A stretch of DNA of 64,000 nucleotides from contig CAXNLE010000002.1 in the NCBI GenBank assembly GCA_964203235.1, positions 682,001 to 746,000 of the forward strand, read 5' to 3'. Positions within the stretch are counted from its first letter, which is position 1. Each line of letters begins with the position of its first letter. Under the pieces are notes generated by a model that saw only the letters and a list, made by a program, of their open reading frames with translations, ran no database searches and was not told where the DNA came from. Positions 26,239 to 34,749 of the stretch are shown piece after piece. This DNA comes from BACL27 sp964203235. Its GTDB lineage: Bacteria > Actinomycetota > Acidimicrobiia > Acidimicrobiales > Ilumatobacteraceae. A program made the position numbers and the translations under genes.

Positions 26239-27014
26239 AAACTGTTCTACTCTGCGGAGGTTTTGGCACCAGAATTAGAGATGTCGCCGATGACATTCCA
26301 AAACCATTAATCAAAGTTGGCGAGATGCCGATTTTGTGGCATCTGATGGGCTACTACGCAAACTTTGGTTTTTCTGAATTTGTCTTGTGTCTGGGTTATA
26401 AATCAGAAACAGTTGTTGATTTTTTTCGCAAACAAAACGGAGAGTTGACACAATTACCAATAAAGCCTGAGTTGCCAAATATCCACGAATTCAGAGGTTT
26501 AATTAACCGCCATAACTGTGTGGTGACACTTGTTGATACTGGGCTTGAGGCAATGACTGGTGCGCGGCTTCGAAAGATACAGCAATTAATTGGCGACGAA
26601 ACCTTCATGCTTAGTTACGGCGATGGCTTAAGTGATGTTGACCTCGGCAAATTAGTTAAACATCATCAAGACAACAAAAAGTTTCTCACGGTCACTGGTG
26701 TGAGGCCACCAAGTCGTTTTGGCGAGTTGCAAGTTGATGAAACGAATAATGTCACAGGTTTTAACGAAAAGCCTCAGGCATCTGGCGGAAGAATCTCGGG
26801 TGGATTTTTCGTGTGTGAACCAAATGTTTTTAATTACCTTGAGCCACGCGAAGATCTTGTGTTTGAGAAAGAACCAATTCAGAAAATTGTGCACGAGTCA
26901 CAGATGACGATGTACCCCCACGACGAGTTTTGGCAATGCATGGATACTTACCGCGACTGGGAGTTGCTTAATCAAATGTTCAAATCTGGGAAGGCTCCAT
27001 GGGTTCGCTCTTAG
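26235..27014 (+). CDS. rfbF: Glucose-1-phosphate cytidylyltransferase
   Basis: A 259-residue nucleotidyltransferase with LCGGFGTRI, DIPKPLIKVGEMPILWHLM, LSYGDGLSDVD, VTGVRPPSRFGEL and KEPIQKI, a pattern characteristic of RfbF/DdhA. It makes CDP-glucose from glucose-1-phosphate and CTP, the first step to CDP-6-deoxyhexoses. It starts in an ATGA overlap with the preceding gene and overlaps the dehydratase by 16 bp. Confidence 0.92.
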   Translation: MKTVLLCGGFGTRIRDVADDIPKPLIKVGEMPILWHLMGYYANFGFSEFVLCLGYKSETVVDFFRKQNGELTQLPIKPELPNIHEFRGLINRHNCVVTLVDTGLEAMTGARLRKIQQLIGDETFMLSYGDGLSDVDLGKLVKHHQDNKKFLTVTGVRPPSRFGELQVDETNNVTGFNEKPQASGGRISGGFFVCEPNVFNYLEPREDLVFEKEPIQKIVHESQMTMYPHDEFWQCMDTYRDWELLNQMFKSGKAPWVRS

Positions 27015-28075
27015 AAGCAGTCGCAAGCTTCAAGGGGAAGCGCATCGTGGTTACTGGCGATACCGGGTTCAAGGGATCTTGGCTCTCGTTGTGGTTGCAT
27101 CTTGCTGGCGCGGAAGTTTATGGTTACGCCCTACCGGCCGAATCTGAGCAAAGTCACTTTGAACAACTCGGTTTAAAAAAACTCATCCAACACCAAGATG
27201 GCGATGTTCGTGATTCTGAAAGTCTTAATCGCTTCATCAAATCTTCGAAACCTGAAATTGTTTTTCACCTTGCAGCACAAGCATTGGTTCGCCGCTCATA
27301 CGCAAACCCAAAAACTACCTACGACACAAATATCGGCGGCGCAGTCAACCTGATGGAAGCAGTAAAAATCTCTGATTCAATTCGATCACTGATTTTTGTT
27401 ACATCCGATAAGTGCTACAAGAATAGAGAAGTTCGAGATGGATACCGCGAAACTGACGAACTGGGTGGACGTGACCCATACAGTGCTTCAAAGGCTGCGG
27501 CTGAACTTGTTTTCTCTTCATTTTTTGATTCGTTTTTATCAACTCGAGAAAATTTTGGCGCAGCTACGGTTCGTGCAGGAAACGTAATTGGTGGCGGTGA
27601 TTGGGCGCAAGATCGAATTATTCCTGACTGCATTCGGTCGCTTTCAACAAATCAGCCGATCGTGCTGCGATATCCGAATGCCACTCGCCCATGGCAACAC
27701 GTTCTTGAACCACTTTCTGGATACGTTCAACTCGCCCACTACCTCGGTGAGTCACCGAAATCTTTTAATGGTGCCTGGAACTTTGGCCCAGATGAGTCAG
27801 ATGCCTACAGTGTTAACGATGTTGCGAAACAGGCTGTGAAGATCTGGGGATCTGGCGAAATAAAAATTGACACACCGGCTACGCAGATGCATGAGGCTGG
27901 TCTTTTGCATCTGAATTGTGACAAAGCAAAACAACAAATGGGTTGGAAACCACGTTGGGACTTCTTACAAACCATGTCAAATACAGTGTCTTGGTATCGC
28001 GAAGTTAATAATGGAAACTCAGTCAGAGAAATAACGGAATCTCAAATCAACAAATATATGGAGCAAACAAAATGA
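26999..28075 (+). CDS. rfbG: CDP-glucose 4,6-dehydratase
   Basis: A 358-residue extended SDR with VVTGDTGFKGSWLSLWLHL, the signature N-terminus of RfbG/DdhB, then FHLAAQALVRRSYANP, FVTSDKCYKN, GGRDPYSASKAAAELV (catalytic Tyr and Lys) and RAGNVIGGGDWAQDRIIPD. It converts CDP-glucose to CDP-4-keto-6-deoxyglucose. The start follows GGAAGG, and the end overlaps the next gene by ATGA. With rfbF it defines a CDP-deoxyhexose branch. Confidence 0.93.
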   Translation: MGSLLEAVASFKGKRIVVTGDTGFKGSWLSLWLHLAGAEVYGYALPAESEQSHFEQLGLKKLIQHQDGDVRDSESLNRFIKSSKPEIVFHLAAQALVRRSYANPKTTYDTNIGGAVNLMEAVKISDSIRSLIFVTSDKCYKNREVRDGYRETDELGGRDPYSASKAAAELVFSSFFDSFLSTRENFGAATVRAGNVIGGGDWAQDRIIPDCIRSLSTNQPIVLRYPNATRPWQHVLEPLSGYVQLAHYLGESPKSFNGAWNFGPDESDAYSVNDVAKQAVKIWGSGEIKIDTPATQMHEAGLLHLNCDKAKQQMGWKPRWDFLQTMSNTVSWYREVNNGNSVREITESQINKYMEQTK

Positions 28076-28521
28076 TCGATGGCGTAATTATTACACCTCT
28101 GTTGCAAATCGCTGACGAACGGGGCAAGGTAATGCATATGTTGAAAAGCACCGATAAAGCCTTTCAATCTTTTGGCGAAATATATTTCTCATGCGTGTTT
28201 CCTGACGCCGTCAAAGCCTGGCACTTTCACGACAAAATGATTCTCAACTACGCAGTTCCACATGGACGAATTAAGTTTGTGCTCTACGACGATCGACCTG
28301 AGAGCCCAACAAAAGGTGAAGTGCAAGAATTATTTCTCGGGGAAGAAAACTACTGGTTAGTAACAGTTCCACCAAAAGTATGGAACGGCTTCAAGGGAAT
28401 CGGAACCGAGATGGCTATCGTTGCGAATTGTGCGGGCATTCCACACGATCCATCAGAAATACATCGCCGCGAACCAACTGATCCGCACTTTCCATATAAC
28501 TGGCAACTAATTCATCGATGA
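28072..28521 (+). CDS. RmlC-like cupin, probable CDP-sugar 3- or 3,5-epimerase
   Basis: A 149-residue protein of the RmlC cupin type. KAWHFHDKMILNYAVPHGRI resembles the active-site beta strand with the catalytic His, and VTVPPKVWNGFKGIG the C-terminal strand. Position directly after the CDP-glucose dehydratase and before a reductase suggests it epimerises the 4-keto-6-deoxy sugar at C3 and/or C5. It is shorter than typical RmlC (about 180 residues), as many single-function relatives are. Start and stop overlap neighbours by ATGA. Confidence 0.78.
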   Translation: MIDGVIITPLLQIADERGKVMHMLKSTDKAFQSFGEIYFSCVFPDAVKAWHFHDKMILNYAVPHGRIKFVLYDDRPESPTKGEVQELFLGEENYWLVTVPPKVWNGFKGIGTEMAIVANCAGIPHDPSEIHRREPTDPHFPYNWQLIHR

Positions 28522-29477
28522 CCAAGAATGTCCTTCTAACTGGGGGGTTCGGAACACTGGGCGGGCGAATCTCGGCCGACCTATCTAAAAACTCCGAAAT
28601 CAATTTGCGATTAGCTTCGAGACAAAAGCGTCAACCCCCAAACTGGGCACCAAAAGCCGAAGTCTGTGTAATTGATTTTGAAAATCAAAACTCGATTAAA
28701 CAAATGCTTCAAGAAGTCACTCATGTGGTTCATCTTGCTGCGCTAAATGATTATGAGTGTCGTGCAGAGCCAGAAAAAGCACAGCTGGTAAACGTCGAAT
28801 ATACGCGTCGAGTTGTTGAGCAAGCCAGCGACATTAAAAACCTGCGTTTTATTTATTTTTCAACTATTCAGGTTTATGGAAATAATCTGAGTGGGGTGAT
28901 TTCAGAAACGTCACCTACTTACCCTCGAGATGCCTATTCACAAACACATCTTGATGCGGAATTGATAGTTGACCGCGCGCACAGTATGCAACAACTTGAG
29001 GGAGTCAGATTGAGGTCGGCCAACGGCTTTGGTGCACCAATGTCACCGGATGCCAAGATCTGGCAGATTATCGCCAACGACCTTTGCCGCCAAGCAGTTG
29101 AAACAAAAAAATTAACACTCAAATCGCATGGGCTACAATTTCGCAATTTTGTCCCGTTTACTGATATTTGCTCGACGGTTAATCATCTGCTTCAACTAAA
29201 CAAACAACAAATTGCCGACGGGCTGTTCAATGTTGGTGGCAGAAATTCTCTACAGATAATTCAAGTGGCAGAGCTCGTTGCAACACGATGTGAAGTTGTT
29301 TTGGGTTTTAGACCGAAGATAGAAAGACCGAACGAAATCCCAGACTCTGTGCCACCTGCGTTTGAATATAGTTGCGCCAAACTTCTCGCAACAGGACTCC
29401 ATCTAGACAGTGAAATCGAAAAAGAAATAGATTTGTTATTGCAAAGTTGTAAAAATTGGTTTAAGTTTCAAAACTAA
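28518..29477 (+). CDS. NAD-dependent epimerase/dehydratase, probable CDP-4-keto-sugar reductase
   Basis: A 319-residue extended SDR: LLTGGFGTLGGRIS at the N-terminus, VVHLAALNDYECR, YFSTIQVYG and an apparent Tyr-containing DAYSQTHLDAELIV. The usual YxxxK reads YSQTH, so the Lys appears replaced by His, which is odd for a reductase of this family. It is probably the last enzyme of the CDP-6-deoxyhexose branch, reducing the 4-keto group. The gene is coupled to the cupin gene and followed after 1 bp by a glycosyltransferase. Confidence 0.75.
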   Translation: MTKNVLLTGGFGTLGGRISADLSKNSEINLRLASRQKRQPPNWAPKAEVCVIDFENQNSIKQMLQEVTHVVHLAALNDYECRAEPEKAQLVNVEYTRRVVEQASDIKNLRFIYFSTIQVYGNNLSGVISETSPTYPRDAYSQTHLDAELIVDRAHSMQQLEGVRLRSANGFGAPMSPDAKIWQIIANDLCRQAVETKKLTLKSHGLQFRNFVPFTDICSTVNHLLQLNKQQIADGLFNVGGRNSLQIIQVAELVATRCEVVLGFRPKIERPNEIPDSVPPAFEYSCAKLLATGLHLDSEIEKEIDLLLQSCKNWFKFQN

Positions 29478-29478
29478 T

Positions 29479-30387
29479 ATGACCACCAAGCCTTACGTGT
29501 CGGTGGTGATCCCAACTTTCAATCACGCAAAGTTTTTGAAAAAAGCGCTCGATTCGGTCATTGCGCAAACTTTTCAAAACTGGGAGGCTGTCGTTGTAAA
29601 TAATTTCTCAACTGATGACACTATTGAAGTTGTAAATTCTTTTGCCGACCCGAGAATCAAACTTTTTAACTTTAGTAATAACGGCGTAATTGCAGCCTCA
29701 CGCAATCACGGCCTGAAAGAAGCAACTGGAGACTTCATCGCTTTTTTAGATTCAGATGATGTTTGGTATCCAAACAAACTTCAAAAATGCGCTGAACTAG
29801 CTGCGGCTGGTAGTCAATTTATTTGCCACGGCGAACTGTGGATCAACAGTGACCTTACTCAACGCACGGTGATGTACGGGCCGGCCTCAAACGCAACCTA
29901 CAACCGTCTTTTATACAAAGGCAACTGCATCTCAACTTCAACAACTTTTATCGCCAAGCCATTACTTGACTCTGTTCAAGGCTTTGATGAAAATTCAGAA
30001 ATTATTACAACCGAGGACTACGACCTGTGGCTGCGCTTAGCAGCCGAAAATCCACGAACTTCTTTTATCCCTGAAGTGTTGGGTGAATTTCATCGACTTG
30101 CCGACAGTGCGAGTAGCAGTGTCTTGAGAAATTTCGCCGCTGAACTAATAGTTTTGAAAACTCATTTCAGCACACAACCCCGAACGATTATAAATAGGCT
30201 TCGCATGCGCCATCGGTGTGCGATTGCTCACTATGGGGCCGCCAGACAATTGACTACTCAACCAGCTCAAGCGATTCGACTGTTTGCCCAGGCCTTTAGG
30301 TTGTCGCCATTTTTTGTAAAAATCTATCTAGGCACAGCGATTACGCTTTGGCGTGCAATCACCACAACTCAAAGCCCGAAGGGCTAG
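29479..30387 (+). CDS. Family 2 glycosyltransferase
   Basis: A 302-residue GT-A enzyme with VSVVIPTFNHAKFLKKALDS, NNFSTDDT, GVIAASRNHGL and the metal-binding FLDSDDVWYP (DXD-like). EDYDLWLRLA is the typical ED/acceptor motif. It probably adds one sugar of the repeat unit to a polyprenyl-linked glycan at the cytosolic face. A weakly hydrophobic C-terminus may associate with the membrane. Donor and acceptor are unknown. Confidence 0.9.
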   Translation: MTTKPYVSVVIPTFNHAKFLKKALDSVIAQTFQNWEAVVVNNFSTDDTIEVVNSFADPRIKLFNFSNNGVIAASRNHGLKEATGDFIAFLDSDDVWYPNKLQKCAELAAAGSQFICHGELWINSDLTQRTVMYGPASNATYNRLLYKGNCISTSTTFIAKPLLDSVQGFDENSEIITTEDYDLWLRLAAENPRTSFIPEVLGEFHRLADSASSSVLRNFAAELIVLKTHFSTQPRTIINRLRMRHRCAIAHYGAARQLTTQPAQAIRLFAQAFRLSPFFVKIYLGTAITLWRAITTTQSPKG

Positions 30388-30394
30388 TAGCAAA

Positions 30395-31183
30395 ATGAAT
30401 CTAGCCAAATATCGCGTGGCTCAAGTTGTTAGCACTGCCAATTTGGTTTCTAAATACAACAAGCAAAATTGGCGACGAGTTTTGATGTATCACTCGGTTG
30501 TCAAAAATACAGAACCTGCGTTTCAAAAGTCAGATATTTATTCAATTTCTGAAACCTACTTCACTAGTCATGTTGAATATTTGGCAAGCCAATCCAATTC
30601 GGGCGGCAATAAAGTCGTCTCGCTTGAAGATTCGTCTTCGTCGGGCATCTCGGTCACTTTTGATGATGGTTATAAAGACACCCTGACAATTGCTGCACCC
30701 CTTCTGTGTAAAAATAATCTTCCATTTCATGTTTTCGTTACACCGGCAAATGTGATTTCTGGTGACAAGAAATATTTATCTGAAACCGAATTGGTGTCTC
30801 TGAGCAAATTACCTGGAGTAACTATTGGTGCTCATGGGTTCTCACATCAATATTTGAACACTCTGCAAGCAACTGAAATCACTGATGAATTAAAGTCGAG
30901 TAAAGAGTGGCTTGAGAACTTAACCCAAAGAAACATCACAACTATGAGTTACCCACATGGCGCGTTCAATTCTCAAGTTCAAGAAATTGCGGCATCAGTC
31001 GGGTACCTCTACGCCGCAACAAGCAGTTGGGGTTGCTACCAAGTCGGAGTCAAACCACTCGAGATTCCACGCATTGATGTTTGGAATCTTGATAATCAAA
31101 CAACACTGAAACAGAAGTTAAATGGTCAATGGGACTGGATTGGTAAATTACTATCACCACTTCAAGCGACAATCAAAAAATGA
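30395..31183 (+). CDS. Polysaccharide deacetylase (NodB-like carbohydrate esterase 4)
   Basis: A 262-residue protein with the CE4 motifs: VTFDDGYKD (metal-binding Asp pair), IGAHGFSHQYL (His pair, here HxxxH) and MSYPHGAFN. It should remove N-acetyl groups from a hexosamine in the glycan or in peptidoglycan. No signal peptide is evident, so it may act in the cytosol on a lipid-linked precursor. ATG 30395, 7 bp after the glycosyltransferase stop, is preferred over an upstream ATG at 30353 that would overlap it. Confidence 0.85.
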   Translation: MNLAKYRVAQVVSTANLVSKYNKQNWRRVLMYHSVVKNTEPAFQKSDIYSISETYFTSHVEYLASQSNSGGNKVVSLEDSSSSGISVTFDDGYKDTLTIAAPLLCKNNLPFHVFVTPANVISGDKKYLSETELVSLSKLPGVTIGAHGFSHQYLNTLQATEITDELKSSKEWLENLTQRNITTMSYPHGAFNSQVQEIAASVGYLYAATSSWGCYQVGVKPLEIPRIDVWNLDNQTTLKQKLNGQWDWIGKLLSPLQATIKK

Positions 31184-32265
31184 TTCTTTTCATTTTTCAA
31201 GCAGTGCTCTTAGGTGTCGTTCTAATGCTCTTCGCCAGGCGCTCTGGCCGTTATGACCTGTACCTCACATTATTTACGGCAGTTTGGGTGCTCGCAGTAA
31301 TAGTGATTCGAATTATTTACGGTGTCGATCATGCATCGTTTTATTCAAGCGACCAAGGCACTCAGATCGAATTACTGACTAAGTTCAAGGATCAGGGTAT
31401 TTCTCTTTCGCTGGACAGATTTATCGGTGGTCGCTACATTGTCGTGGCACCAGTTTGGCTTTTAAACACAATCGGGTTTGATGCATTGCTGGCTTTTAAA
31501 TTCCTCCAGGCACTTTCTCTGCTTTTTACTTACAGAGTTTGTTCTGACTTCATCAGCAGTCAAGGAATAAAAATTAAATTATGGAACGTGATTTTATTTT
31601 CTGGACCACTTTTCATTTTTTTGTCTTCACTTGGTCTTCGAGACTTACCAATTGTTCTTTGTGTTTCGTATTTTTATTTGGGAAGAGTGCCATTACTGCG
31701 GTTCGTCGCTATTGGCGTTTCAGCCTTACTTCGGCCCCACTTGACTGTTGCTCTTATTTTTGCATGGCTGATCGGTCAGTTGCTGAAACGACACCCTCTA
31801 AAACGAGCACCACTTGCTCTAATTGCAATCACAGTTGTGGCCTTTGTGGCAGGGGGTTTCGGATTCGCCTTAGGAGGTTTCTTCAAGTATCAAAATAGCT
31901 ACAGTTCTCCAAAGCTCTTTACGCAAGAAACATGGTGGAGATTTTTTGCAAACCTTCTAGGTTTGCAATTTCTCACTTTTGGCCGAGACGTCGTAACACT
32001 TACAGTTCCACAATTGCTTGCTCTGAGATTATTTTTCGTTGATACTTTCATGATTCCAATTTTGTTTATCGTCACATTGTTGAACAATAAACTCGCGTAT
32101 TCGGCACTCAGAACTGAAGTGTTTGTTGCGTTCGTATTTTTTCTTGGTTTGGTCTCACAAACTAACTTCAACTCATCGCGCCAGAATCTTCCTTTTCTAT
32201 CAATAATGGGAGTTCTCGCACTCTTGGGAATCTTGCAATCAAGAAAACTAGATGCTGAAAATTAA
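31180..32265 (+). CDS. Multi-pass membrane protein, candidate polymerase or glycosyltransferase-C
   Basis: A 361-residue, very hydrophobic protein with about nine membrane spans, including a first one right at the N-terminus. A loop after the second span contains YGVDHASFYSSDQGTQIELL, reminiscent of acidic loops in GT-C or Wzy-like proteins. The C-terminus has FNSSRQNLPFLSIMGVLALL. As the only polytopic protein before the WbpL-like gene, it is the best candidate for a repeat-unit polymerase, but sequence alone does not identify it. It overlaps the deacetylase by ATGA. Confidence 0.7.
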   Translation: MILFIFQAVLLGVVLMLFARRSGRYDLYLTLFTAVWVLAVIVIRIIYGVDHASFYSSDQGTQIELLTKFKDQGISLSLDRFIGGRYIVVAPVWLLNTIGFDALLAFKFLQALSLLFTYRVCSDFISSQGIKIKLWNVILFSGPLFIFLSSLGLRDLPIVLCVSYFYLGRVPLLRFVAIGVSALLRPHLTVALIFAWLIGQLLKRHPLKRAPLALIAITVVAFVAGGFGFALGGFFKYQNSYSSPKLFTQETWWRFFANLLGLQFLTFGRDVVTLTVPQLLALRLFFVDTFMIPILFIVTLLNNKLAYSALRTEVFVAFVFFLGLVSQTNFNSSRQNLPFLSIMGVLALLGILQSRKLDAEN

Positions 32266-32331
32266 AGGCGAGATTGTCGACAAAATAATCGTTAAAGATA
32301 AGTACAGCGTTTATGATTCATTTGTAACAAT

Positions 32332-33243
32332 ATGAAAATTCTCGTAACTGGCGCAACCGGCTTCATAGGCACCCAACTCGTGCCAAAACTTACGCAGTCA
32401 CACGATGTAAAAATTCTTGATGCACGGCAAGTCAGTGACACAAATTCGCAGTGGCACCACCTAGTTGATGACTGCGAAGTTCTTATTCATCTGGCAGCAC
32501 GAGCACACGTCACCAGCGACGGCTCAAATTCTCAACATGACTTATACCGTTCAACTAACTCACTGTTGACAGCTCTACTTTCACAACGATTAGCACTAGG
32601 AAATCACAAGCATTTTATTTTTATGAGCACAGCTAAAGTGCTCGGTGGTTCAACTCAAAAAGGCACGCCATTCAAAAGTATTGACCCACTCAAGGCGACA
32701 GATCCATATTCAAGTTCTAAGGGAGAAGCAGAACAAGAATTGCAAGATCTTTGTAGTCGAACCACCCTCAAATTCACAATTATCAGACCACCACTCGTCT
32801 ATGGGCCACACGTAAAAGCAAATTTTCTTTCGATGATGAAGTGGGTCAATGACCAACGACTTCTGCCTCTGGCAAATACTCAAAACTTGCGCAGTTTTAT
32901 AGGGATCAGAAATCTCATCAGTCTGGTTGAAACTTGTGTGACAAACGACAGTGCGCAAAATCAAATACTGCATGTTTCAGACAACCACGACCTATCAACA
33001 ACTGAGTTACTCCAGATCTTGGCTGAAGTAATGGGTAAAAGATCTCGACTTGTTTCGTTTCCCCGAGTATTTTTGCGTATTGCCAGCCAAATTATTCGCA
33101 AGCCTCGTATCTACGAGCAACTTTGTGGTTCATTTCAACTAGACATTTCAAAGACTTGTGAGTTGCTGAAATGGTCGCCACCATTTACGGTTAAACAAGA
33201 ACTCGAACAAACAGTGACATGGTTTAACTTAAAACCTGAATGA
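32332..33243 (+). CDS. NAD-dependent epimerase/reductase (WbpV-like)
   Basis: A 303-residue SDR with TGATGFIGTQLVPKL, LIHLAARAHV, FMSTAKVLG and DPYSSSKGEAEQEL (Tyr and Lys present). The HLAARAHV block and a WecA/WbpL-like partner right behind it are typical of WbpV-type reductases that make UDP-QuiNAc or UDP-FucNAc. It likely produces the first sugar, which the next gene product links to undecaprenyl phosphate. It begins after a 66-bp gap and overlaps the next gene by ATGA. Confidence 0.8.
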   Translation: MKILVTGATGFIGTQLVPKLTQSHDVKILDARQVSDTNSQWHHLVDDCEVLIHLAARAHVTSDGSNSQHDLYRSTNSLLTALLSQRLALGNHKHFIFMSTAKVLGGSTQKGTPFKSIDPLKATDPYSSSKGEAEQELQDLCSRTTLKFTIIRPPLVYGPHVKANFLSMMKWVNDQRLLPLANTQNLRSFIGIRNLISLVETCVTNDSAQNQILHVSDNHDLSTTELLQILAEVMGKRSRLVSFPRVFLRIASQIIRKPRIYEQLCGSFQLDISKTCELLKWSPPFTVKQELEQTVTWFNLKPE

Positions 33244-34253
33244 AATTTCTAATTCTCACTGCAACAATCACAATAAGTTTTGGGCTCACTCACTTAGTCC
33301 GCAAAAGTGCGGTCAAACGTAATAAATTTGATATTCCAAATGAGCGTAGTTCGCACGAAAATCCAACTCCTCGCGGAGGTGGTATCGCAGTAGTTGTCGC
33401 GTTCGTTTTTGGTTTGCTGGCACTTCTGATGCGAAGAGACATAGCCACAGAATCTTTTTGTGCGATTGTTTTGCCTGGGTCACTTGTCGCGGCTATTGGT
33501 TATCTAGACGACCTCGGTCACGTCACTGCCGCGCGCTTACGACTAATCGGCCACTTCGTTGCAGCAGTAATCGCAATTTACATTTTGGGCGGTTTGCCGC
33601 CAATGCCATTGTTTACTGAGACTCTGAGCCTCGGGGTCGTCGGCAACATAATTGCAATTCTGTTTCTCGTCTGGATGTTAAATCTATTTAACTTTATGGA
33701 TGGGATCGATTCAATAACTGGAATCGAGGCTTTGACTAGTTGCCTAGTTCTGACGATTTTTTTATTCAACTTTTCTGAGACCGAATTGTGGCAAGTTCCA
33801 GCGCTTTTGTGCGGAGCCGTCATCGGGTTTTTATATTTCAATTGGCCACCGGCAAAAATTTTTCTTGGGGATGTCGGCAGTGGTTTCATTGGCTTTACGA
33901 TTGGCGTAATTTCGCTTGTCATCGCGAAAACACAGCCGCGAATAACTTGGGCAACGATCATCTTGCTTGGAGTATTCATAGTTGATGCAACTGCGACGTT
34001 GATTCGTCGCATAATTAATAAACAACAAATTTCAAAAGCACATAGATCGCATGCATTTCAACACTTAGCAAGCAGTTCAGACCGACACCTAAAAGTCTCG
34101 TTGTCAATAGCCGCAGTAAATATATTTTGGCTTGCGCCGATTGCGTGGCTGGTTGTTGATCAACGAATCATGCCAATCGTTGGCGTTGCAATTTCTTACG
34201 CGCCACTTTTAGTTTTGGCAATCTATTTCAAAGCCGGCAAAACAGCTAGTTAG
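33240..34253 (+). CDS. WbpL/WecA-like undecaprenyl-phosphate sugar-1-phosphate transferase
   Basis: A 337-residue polytopic enzyme (about ten spans) of glycosyltransferase family 4. It has DIPNERSSHENPTPRGGG, YLDDLG (Asp-Asp pair), LNLFNFMDGID and FLGDVGSGFIGF, the canonical motifs of the WecA/MraY/WbpL superfamily, and RSHAFQHLA near the C-terminus. It initiates glycan assembly by transferring an N-acetylhexosamine-1-phosphate to undecaprenyl phosphate at the membrane. It is the last gene of the glycan run and converges with a minus-strand gene 3 bp away. Confidence 0.93.
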   Translation: MKFLILTATITISFGLTHLVRKSAVKRNKFDIPNERSSHENPTPRGGGIAVVVAFVFGLLALLMRRDIATESFCAIVLPGSLVAAIGYLDDLGHVTAARLRLIGHFVAAVIAIYILGGLPPMPLFTETLSLGVVGNIIAILFLVWMLNLFNFMDGIDSITGIEALTSCLVLTIFLFNFSETELWQVPALLCGAVIGFLYFNWPPAKIFLGDVGSGFIGFTIGVISLVIAKTQPRITWATIILLGVFIVDATATLIRRIINKQQISKAHRSHAFQHLASSSDRHLKVSLSIAAVNIFWLAPIAWLVVDQRIMPIVGVAISYAPLLVLAIYFKAGKTAS

Positions 34254-34256
34254 TTT

Positions 34257-34712
34257 TTACGAGTGAGTTTTGCGAGTTAATTTAACGAGTGGTATTCGAC
34301 GTTCAGTCTTCACTTGGTAGTTCGCGAAATCTGGCCAAATTGCGACCATTTCATCCCATATCTTCTGACGATGTGCAAGATTTTCGGCATCTTCGCCATA
34401 TGTCGTAGCGGTGCAAGTAAAAATATCTGCACCGACCTGCAGAGTGACTTCAGGAACCGTGACGAGATTTTCATACCAGAGCGGATTCGTTGCACTTCCA
34501 CCTTTTGAGGCCACGATTACATAGTCGTCACCATCTCGACCATAAATTAATGCCGTCCTTCGACCAACGCCCGACCTGCGACCGAGTGTTGTCAGTAAAA
34601 GTGTCGGCACTCCGCGCCAAATGTGACCTTCAGTTCCGTTGCTTTCAACATAAGTTTTGATGTGCTCAGCAACAAAACCAGTTGGGCTATCTATAATTTC
34701 AGGTCTTGACAT
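34257..34712 (-). CDS. Deazaflavin (F420)-dependent nitroreductase family protein
   Basis: A 151-residue protein of the Ddn/DUF385 type: PTLLLTTLGRRSGVGRRTAL, YVIVASKGGSATNPLWYENL, and a short C-terminal beta strand region. Family members bind F420 and reduce quinones or nitro compounds. ATG 34712 (MSRPEII) is chosen; a frame extension to 34823 would run through the divergent rmuC start and has unlikely composition. Presence of this family fits an F420-making actinobacterium. Confidence 0.88.
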   Translation of the reverse strand: MSRPEIIDSPTGFVAEHIKTYVESNGTEGHIWRGVPTLLLTTLGRRSGVGRRTALIYGRDGDDYVIVASKGGSATNPLWYENLVTVPEVTLQVGADIFTCTATTYGEDAENLAHRQKIWDEMVAIWPDFANYQVKTERRIPLVKLTRKTHS

Positions 34713-34717
34713 ACGGC

Positions 34718-34724
34718 TAATACT
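34718..34724. promoter_or_regulatory. Possible shared -10 region between nitroreductase and rmuC
   Basis: TAATACT reads as a -10-like hexamer (TAATAC) toward rmuC, 25 nt before its ATG. On the other strand AGTATTA reads as TAGTAT with the flanking base, 6 nt before the nitroreductase ATG, fitting a leaderless start. The whole divergent gap is only 37 bp. Confidence 0.35.
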
Positions 34725-34749
34725 AACTACACCCCCATGCCACACTGTG

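Noticed and set aside
8990..32355. 24-bp identity between the legB start and the WbpV-like gene start
   Set aside because: Both encode MKILVTGA, the Rossmann motif; the identity is explained by shared residues and codon use rather than a recent repeat.
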